DNA of 64,000 bases, taken from the NCBI GenBank assembly GCA_030267565.1, contig BRXU01000002.1:6143501-6207500 (forward strand). Direction: 5' to 3'. Position numbers and translations under genes: made by a program. Shown here piece by piece: positions 58,263 to 64,000 of this stretch (its first letter is position 1; each line of letters starts with the position of its first letter). Origin of the DNA: Pleodorina starrii. Its lineage: Eukaryota; Chlorophyta; Chlorophyceae; Chlamydomonadales; Volvocaceae. The notes beneath the pieces are model-generated. The model made no database searches, was not told where the DNA came from, and was given only the letters and a program-made list of their open reading frames with translations.

Positions 58263-60362
58263 CTGCAGCGGAATGGTGGCGTCGCTGCCCTCCCCCACCG
58301 GCACAAGCCCCTGCCGCTGTTGCCACCTCAGCAGGAGCAGTCCGGCCAGCTGCGCGGCGCTGCCCTCGCTGGTCTCCCCCTTGGTGTTGTATTTCAGTGC
58401 GTAATCCGCGGCGTCGGCCGCGAGCTGCGCCATGCTGCGCAGCTTGGGGCGGCGCGGATCGTCCAGCGAGGCGCCTGGGTGGTGCTTGCCCCAGCGGCGT
58501 TGCTCGTGTAGCGCGCGGCTCACCTCGCATGCAAATGCAAGCGTGTGATTGCACGGGTGCGCGAGCAGCAGGCTGCAGATGTGTGCCACCAGCGTCCGCC
58601 CGAATCGCTGCAGGTGCACGCTCCCAGTGTGCTCGTCGATGTGGCTGGTCCAGTTCAAGAGGTACGGGATCCGGAAGCGGCAGTTGTCGCCGGTTACCGG
58701 CGTGCGGCCTGTGGTGCAGGTGCCGGGGATGTGGTCGTGCATGAGCACCTCCAGCATAGCTTCCGCACAGTATAGCGCCGCGGCCTCCGGGTCAGGGTTG
58801 TGCTCCGACAGCGGGTGCTGGCATGCCTTCGCCTGCGGCTCGGTGGTCCGCTTGCGCACGAGCCACAGCGCTTTTTTCACCGCGTCCAGTGTGCGCTGGT
58901 GCTCGGAACGGGCGTGGATGACGTGCTTGCCCTCCGCACAGGCGCACGGCTGTTGCTGGTGCTCCGGCGCCGGCTGGGATGGGTCGGACGGTGTTTCAGC
59001 GAGCGGCGTTTTCACGGCGGTCAGTGTGGGCGCGGGGATGCCCTGGTTTTGCACCCGCTCCATGTACTGCAGGAGGGCCGCGTGCTCACCACGGCGTATT
59101 GCCGCCTCCAGGCGGTCGGGGTGGAAGGCGTGCAGCCACAGGGAGATGTGCACGTGCAGCTCCGCACGCTGAGTAGTCTCCGGCTTTGCAAACCATGCCT
59201 GCACCCGGCCAAAGAGGCAGTCTCGGTTGTGCTGCTGCTGCTCGCCGATCCGCCAGCCAGCGTACGTCTCCATGAAGGCGTGCAGGAAGGCGCGGAAATA
59301 CTCAGCGCTGGCGACGGGGTGGTCGACCGCGATTTGCCAGCGCTCCGCGTCCCCCGGCCGGCCGACCGGTGTACCAGCCTCATCGAAACTGTACGGCTGG
59401 CCGCAGAGCGTGAAGAACGCCGCAGCACCGAGGCTGCTGGGGTTGAGCGTTAGCGATACGGCCGGCGGGCCGTAGAGCAGCCAATTGCCGTATGCGCGGC
59501 TCCGGAGCGCACCGATGCTGGCACTGGTACCCGCGACCCGGCTGGTGGCGATCCGCACGCCGTGCACCAGATCCGCGACGATTGGGGGGGCGGCGTGGAG
59601 CCGCTCCGCCAGCTCTCGGCCGCGCAGCCCCATTGCCAGCAGCTCCACGGCGCTGAGCACCTGCTCGTACGTCATGCCCGCGAGGCGGTGCTGCATGCCG
59701 GGGTGCATCGTCAGGTGCCGGCGAACGCCCGTTAGCACGTCGTGCCGCTGCAAGCGGTCGAACATGTCGAGAATGAAGTGCGGCGCCTGGCTGCTGCTGT
59801 CGTCGGGTGGGTACCACCGCTGCAGCTGCAGGGTGACCCACTGGTTCTCGGACATGCCGTCTGGTTTGGCGCCCGTGCCGTTTGGGAAGCGGTTGGGGTG
59901 CGCGAGCAATGGCCAGTTTGCACCGTAGTCCGAGATGGGCGTGCTTCCTGAGCTCTCCACGAGCGTGCCCTGCTGTGCCAGCACGCGGGCAATGTTCTCC
60001 GGTGACGCGCCGGCGCGCAGGATGTGCGGGAGGCCGGTGCTCTCGGCGCTGGGCAGTAGCTCTGCCTCGTCGGCTCAGTACATGGGTGTGCGCTGGGCGC
60101 CGGCAGGCAGTGCTGTACTCGCCGGTGGAGGTGGGGGTGCATGGACGACGGGCTGTGGTGTGTGCATCTGCGCGGATGTTGTGCCGGCCGGTCGAGGCGG
60201 TGTTTCCTCCACGGCCGGGAGTGTAGTGTGCTGCCGTGCGGCGGCGGCTTCTGCAGTGGATCGCAGTGCCGCCGCATGCTCAGGGTGCGGCTGCCGGGTG
60301 GTATCCGAAGGTGGGAACTCCAGGACGTATACGTCTGGCTGTCCTGGTGCGGGCGCGACGGC
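58263..60362 (-). CDS. Helitron exon 3: Rep (HUH endonuclease) domain
   Basis: 700 codons, acceptor GGCACAG, donor CTGCAG|GTGTGC. After a Pro-rich linker the in-frame TGA lies at 60075-60077. The Helitron N-domain then runs from SDYGANWPLL through WVTLQLQRWYPP, SLTLNPSSLGAAAFF and DHPVASAEYFRAFL to TTQRAELHVHISLWL. The HVH at 59148-59156 is the HUH metal-binding motif. Near the end DYALKYNTKG (58377-58406) has the two tyrosines expected of a Helitron Rep nuclease. Most Helitrons have G-x-P-H-x-H where this has AELHVH, a variant of the same motif. Confidence 0.88.
60075..60077 (-). other. In-frame TGA in Helitron exon 3
   Basis: TAC TGA GCC GAC lies between two stretches that share one frame (...AQRTPMY and ADEAELLPSAEST...). 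A single C-to-T (CGA) or G-to-A (TGG) change would explain it. Confidence 0.85.
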
Positions 60363-60783
60363 CTGTGCCGTGGGGTCCAGACGGGCGAGGGGGTGGGGAG
60401 TTTGGTGGGGTAGGGATTGTATCGGTATAGAGTCCAGGCAGTACGGTTGGCAGCACTGAGTGGGTGTGTATGGGTATAGAGTCCATGCACTATTCCAGGC
60501 GTATAACCCGTACGGTGTCTTGCAGGCAACAAAGTATGTAAGCCCCGGCCCCCACCTTTCAGGCACCGGCCCCCTAGGCTGTTGCACTGTGTACCCCGTT
60601 CCTATGGTCCTGCAGTGCTTGCCTGTTGTGGGTGGACTTCGGTGCGGGCAGCGGGGCCTGCTTCCGTATGGGCCGATGCCTGAGGTGACCGGCCGCGTTT
60701 GTGGCGCTGTGGGACACAGCGAGAATTGGCAAAGGTTAGGGTGACGAGTCATGGTGCAGGTGCATACTTGCGCAATGACTTAC

Positions 60784-61056
60784 GGTTGGAAGGTGTGGAC
60801 TGGTGCCGGTACCAGCTGATGCCGTGAGGGTGTTCACGTAACGCTGGGTGCAGTTGCTGAGGTGCCTTTCCAGCTTCCTTTTGTTATCAGGCGGGATGCC
60901 TGCAACGGTGGTGAGGCCGATGCTTTCTGAAGCACTGTATAGCAAATCCGCAGCCTCGCGCCATTGCCTGCTTCTGAGGTGCTGCAGTAACTTCGCCTGT
61001 GCGTCATGTGGGAGCCGGAGCGTAGCTGCTGTAAGCGCCCCCTGATCTATTTGGCG
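60784..61056 (-). CDS. Helitron exon 2
   Basis: 91 codons between a CCACCTGCAG acceptor and a GTAAGT donor, phase 0 on both sides. It reads RQIDQGALTAATLRLPHDAQ to TSPHLPT. No domain is recognised. It lies between the N-terminal and Rep regions. The upstream intron is 154 bp. Confidence 0.75.
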
Positions 61057-61210
61057 CTGCAGGTGGAGGAAGGGATGGGAGGATAGTTATGAATTCAGGC
61101 CTGAAATGAAAAGAGCTGTTTTCTGATAGGTTACATCTGTTGCTGTAATGTTTATGCTAAGTTGGGGCCATATTGTTCCTGCTTATGTTATCCTTGTTGC
61201 TGTTCCTTAC

Positions 61211-62980
61211 CGCAATGCTGCCGGTAGGTGCGGTTGCAGGGACAGGCGGGTGTGTTGCATGGTGCTCAGGCACATGGGCGGACGCCGCGTTGGCGTCCGC
61301 AACAGCTGTCGCCTCGTCGTCCACCACGGACGCCTGGGCCGACGCGTCAGTGTGAACTCCGGCTGTGCCGTGTGCTGCTGCCTGCTCGGGCCCTCCAAAG
61401 CGTGCCGCTGCATACCCTGCTTGCCGCTGCTGCTGGTGCTCCCCCAGCGCGAGCGCCTCCTCCTCTGTGTCCACATGCAGTGCAGTGGCCAGAACGTTGC
61501 GCGGGATGCTGTCCGCAGCCTCCTCCCACTGCTGTACTGCATCGTGATCAAGGCGGTCGTGCAGGTGCGGGTACACCTCCGCCAGCCAGCGCGCCCAGCG
61601 GGCGATGACATGGCCTCGCAGGTGGAGGGCATTTGTGCGCTTTGCGAGGTCGATGATTTCAGCTTCGCTTTGCGCTGCTGCAACAAGCACCACCGACACG
61701 ATTTCCGGCACACGGTCAGGGGGCAAAGGAAACATGGCCGCCAGGCTGTCCGGCCCTGGATTGTTGAAGCTGATGATGTGCGCCCGCAGGACTGCATGCC
61801 CAACTTGCGATGCACTGGTAGAACGGTCGTGTGCATGCCGGCAGATGGCCAGGTGCCGTAGTACCCGGGCGGGTGCTACCACGCGCTCCTCCAGCATCGT
61901 CAGCTGCGTCAGATGTTCGGGCCGGGGCCCGTTGTCGACCGCCTTGTACGACAGGGGTGGCACTGTGCCGTTAGCAAGGCTGCCGCTGCAATGGTGACAG
62001 ATGTCAAGATCGGCATCCCCGTAACCGGTGGCTCGAATGCAGCCGGCACGCTCGTCGCCAAGCAGGTGGTACTGCAGCACAAGCGGTACCGAGGGTCCGG
62101 GATCAGTGCTGGCCGCTGCCGGTGCCGTCCAGAGTGTGGTATGGTTGAGGCGATGCACTGTCTGGTCCACCTCGCGGGTGCTGTATAGAACCGGCTGCAG
62201 CAGCGCCACGTTGTGCAAGTACGTGTGTACCCGCAGGTCGCAGTGCCGCATGCGGATGCCGCACACGCAGCATGGGTGCAGCGGGAGATGATCGTCCAGC
62301 AGGCGCCTGAACTTGAGGGCGTCCCGGCTGTCGTCATCCAGCTGCAGTGGAGGCTGGGGTCCCTGCGCTGAGCTGCCTGCCGCGGCTGTTGTCTGTCCCG
62401 CTGCCGCCTGTTCCACTGCTGTCTTCGCGGCATCGAAGAGGCTGTTCCGTTCCGGAAAGACCGGTGGATCGTTGAAGCCCATGGCGTCCGCGAGTACTTG
62501 CAGCGGGTCTTTTCCGTCGTGCTCCCGGGCTGTTGCTGTTGCTTGTACGCTTGCGTCCGCAATTGCCACTCTGTATTGCGCGCATTTCGCCGCACCACAG
62601 TCCCGCAGGAAGTTGAAGAGGTGCTGGTATGGAATCTCCTTGCAAAGCTTGTGTTTTTGCAGAATGTTCGCGGCGGCATTCCAGCGTCGTTGCTGCAGCG
62701 CTGCTATGAAGTTGGTGTTGTTGTTTGTAACGTACTCATGGAAAACGCATCCAATATCTGCTGGGTTGGGAGTTGTAAGGTCGTCGAGGTTGCTTTTCTG
62801 TTGTGTGAGCCAATTTCGCAAGTCTGTTGGTATCTGAATTCCTTCTTTGAGGAGTTCAGGTTCAATAATTTCAGTTAGGTTCTTCCATTCGTGCTTGTGA
62901 GCTAGTTTACGGGCGGTGTCGTTGCTGCATAAAAGTGCGCGAATAATCCATACGAGTTGCTCAGCTTCATGTGGTAACAT
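61211..62980 (-). CDS. Helitron exon 1: N-terminal cysteine-rich region
   Basis: 590 codons. The first ~200 residues are not recognised. CVCGIRMRHC followed by RVHTYLH near residues 240-255, and DICHHC near residue 330, could bind zinc. The stretch VPPLSYKAVDNGPRPEHLTQ, then LTMLEERVVAPARV, resembles the conserved region that precedes Rep in many Helitron proteins (SLSYKAL...P..L..LT..E...I). It is followed by GHAVLRAHIISFNNPGPDSL and a PPDRVPEIVSVVLV segment. The exon ends TGSIA at a GTAAGG donor. The C-terminal ~70 codons before the donor are Ala/Glu/His-rich linker. Confidence 0.8.
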
Positions 62981-63447
62981 TGTATGATATGTTTTGTCTT
63001 GATAATGGACTGAGAACTCTATCACAGCGACTTTTTGAACACAGACGGACGGTCGTGCAGCAGGTATTGCTCGTATCGTACAGCCGAAACGACACCTTCA
63101 ATATGTTGGTGAAGTTTGTTTCTGTTCGTGTGGCGGTTGGCGACCGAACCGCTGACCGAATTGGTGAATCGTGAACCGGCGACCCAACTGCCCACCGAAC
63201 CGACACCGGCGACCGAACTGCCGAACGAACCCCACGGCGAGTTTTGGATTCATGCCATAATTCGTGCACACGATTCCAACTGACGATCAAGGCTGTTAAC
63301 AAATTGGAGTCGCGCACCATTCCAACCGGTCATTCCTTGTATCTTTTAATACGACCGCCCGCCTATTGTGCGTGCTGTGGGGCAATCGGGGCAATAGGGG
63401 CCAGTCAGCCATCCAGTCAGACAGCCAGGCAGCCAGGCAGTCGTATT
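62981..63447. other. Upstream region of the Helitron gene; no gene seen
   Basis: From 63125 to 63245 imperfect CGACCGAACTGCC-type motifs repeat. Around 63375-63445 there are short GGGGCAAT and CAG(C/T)CAG simple repeats. The Helitron 5' end and promoter should lie here, but no terminal TC signature or inverted match to 53527 could be fixed by eye. Confidence 0.4.
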
Positions 63448-63508
63448 GCTCACATTTCGCTGCACCGCAGTCCCGCAGGAAGTTGAATAGCAGTTGGTAT
63501 GGAGCTCG
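63448..63508 (-). pseudogene. Fragment of a second Helitron exon 1
   Basis: The minus strand reads PYQLLFNFLRDCGAAKCEQY, nearly identical to PYQHLFNFLRDCGAAKCAQY encoded at about 62578-62636. The DNA match covers about 57 bp with roughly nine differences. The fragment is in the same orientation as the main gene and is cut off at 63508 by the G-rich repeat. Confidence 0.8.
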
Positions 63509-64000
63509 TAGGGGCTAGGGGCTAGGGGCTAGGGGCTAGGGGCTAGGGGCTAGGGGCTAGGGGCTAGGGGCTAGGGGCTAGGGGCTAGGGGCTAGGGGCT
63601 AGGGGCTAGGGGCTAGGGGCTAGGGGCTAGGGGCTAGGGGCTAGGGGCTAGGGGCTAGGGGCTAGGGGCTAGGGGCTAGGGGCTAGGGGCTAGGGGCTAG
63701 GGGCTAGGGGCTAGGGGCTAGGGGCTAGGGGCTAGGGGCTAGGGGCTAGGGGCTAGGGGCTAGGGGCTAGGGGCTAGGGGCTAGGGGCTGGGGGCTGGGG
63801 GCTCGGGGCTAGGGGCTAGGGGCTAGGGGCTAGGGGCTAGGGGCTAGGGTCTGGGGGCTGGGGGCTTGGGGCTGGGGGCTAGGGGCTAGGGGCTAGGGGC
63901 TTGGGGCTAGGGGCTAGGGGCTAGGGGCTAGGGGCTAGGGGCTAGGGGCTAGGGGCTAGGGGCTAGGGGCTAGGGGCTAGGGGCTAGGGGCTAGGGGCTA
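63509..64000 (+). repeat. GGGGCTA heptamer array, about 70 units, to the window end
   Basis: Near-perfect 7-bp repeats fill 492 bp. A few variant units (GGGGCTG, GGGGCTC, GGGGCTT, GGGTCTG) are grouped at about 63787-63810, 63843-63880 and near 63898, and all keep the 7-bp phase. The G-rich strand points 5' to 3' toward the window end, as in a right-hand telomere. It could instead be an internal G-quadruplex-forming microsatellite, since I cannot see whether the sequence continues. It is not one of the common telomere repeats (TTTAGGG, TTAGGG, TTTTAGGG). Confidence 0.85.

Larger units (their letters stand above)
54310..62980 (-). pseudogene. Helitron Rep/helicase gene, 7 exons, one in-frame stop
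   Basis: The spliced gene is 62980-61211, 61056-60784, 60362-58263, 58150-57593, 57460-55954, 55787-54970 and 54774-54310. Every junction is GT-AG and keeps phase (phase 0 except one phase-1 intron), giving about 2,497 codons ending in TAG at 54310. It nicks and joins single-stranded DNA (Rep) and unwinds it (PIF1 helicase) for rolling-circle transposition. Domain order is a cysteine-rich N-terminal region, Helitron Rep with HVH, paired Tyr, a linker, and PIF1. A TGA at 60075-60077 (about codon 777) would truncate the protein before the Rep domain. The reading frame is otherwise open, so the inactivation is recent, or it is a sequencing error or readthrough. The start is the first ATG in the frame; no ATG lies between it and the upstream stop near 63110. 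Confidence 0.85.
53527..63174 (-). mobile_element. Helitron (rolling-circle transposon), minus strand
   Basis: This is a block of about 9.5 kb whose minus strand encodes a Rep/helicase. The 3' end is placed at 53527, where array sequence (CAATCATTA on plus) changes abruptly. On the minus strand the last bases read GCGAGCCCAAAGGGCGAGCC then GAAGGCCAG, containing a short GCCC-AAA-GGGC hairpin, followed by TAATG of the array. The target between the flanking bases is T-T, as in the Helentron/Helitron2 group, not the A-T of classical Helitrons. The terminal CCAG is close to, but not, the usual CTRR. The 5' end was not identified; the right coordinate is approximate. Confidence 0.75.

Overview
The window is nuclear DNA from a eukaryote. 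The evidence is spliced genes with GT-AG introns, eukaryotic-type tRNA genes with internal A/B boxes and no encoded CCA, and three classes of eukaryotic transposable element. The tRNA-Arg(ACG) and the tRNA-Lys(CTT)-like sequences resemble green-lineage (plant/algal) tRNAs, so an alga or related protist is my best guess. No ordinary single-copy host gene can be named with confidence.

Layout. (1) 1-2084 is the end of a DNA transposon, with minisatellites and ATGAC-rich subterminal repeats. Its terminus abuts the tRNA array. (2) 2085-27413 and 36536-53526 are one tandem array of a ~1527-bp unit, split in two by an insertion. Each unit carries, all on the minus strand and in transcription order, tRNA-Arg(ACG), a degenerate tRNA-Lys(CTT)-like sequence and tRNA-Gly(GCC). 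There are 28 of each. Two adjacent Arg copies carry an ATG (His-type) anticodon. (3) 27414-36535 is a 9.1-kb CACTA-like DNA transposon inserted in the array. It has 23-bp perfect terminal inverted repeats starting CACTC, a 3-bp target duplication (GCT) and ATGAC-rich subterminal repeats. It contains a decayed spliced gene, a LINE fragment with an APE-type endonuclease domain, a ~290-bp satellite and a flanking segmental duplication. (4) 53527 to about 63 kb is a Helitron on the minus strand. Its Rep/helicase protein can be assembled from seven exons in consistent reading phase (about 2,500 codons) and contains an HUH (His-Val-His) Rep domain, paired tyrosines and a PIF1-type helicase. One in-frame TGA interrupts it. 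(5) 63448-63508 is a fragment of a second Helitron copy, followed directly by about 70 copies of a 7-bp G-rich repeat (GGGGCTA) that runs to the window end in the orientation expected of a telomere.

How it works together: the tRNA array is the only likely host function here. It is transcribed, if at all, by RNA polymerase III from internal promoters. The surrounding sequence is a transposon graveyard, and three element ends meet array sequence directly. Unequal exchange has homogenised the array interior and left higher-order repeats, while the outermost unit carries the most tRNA damage.
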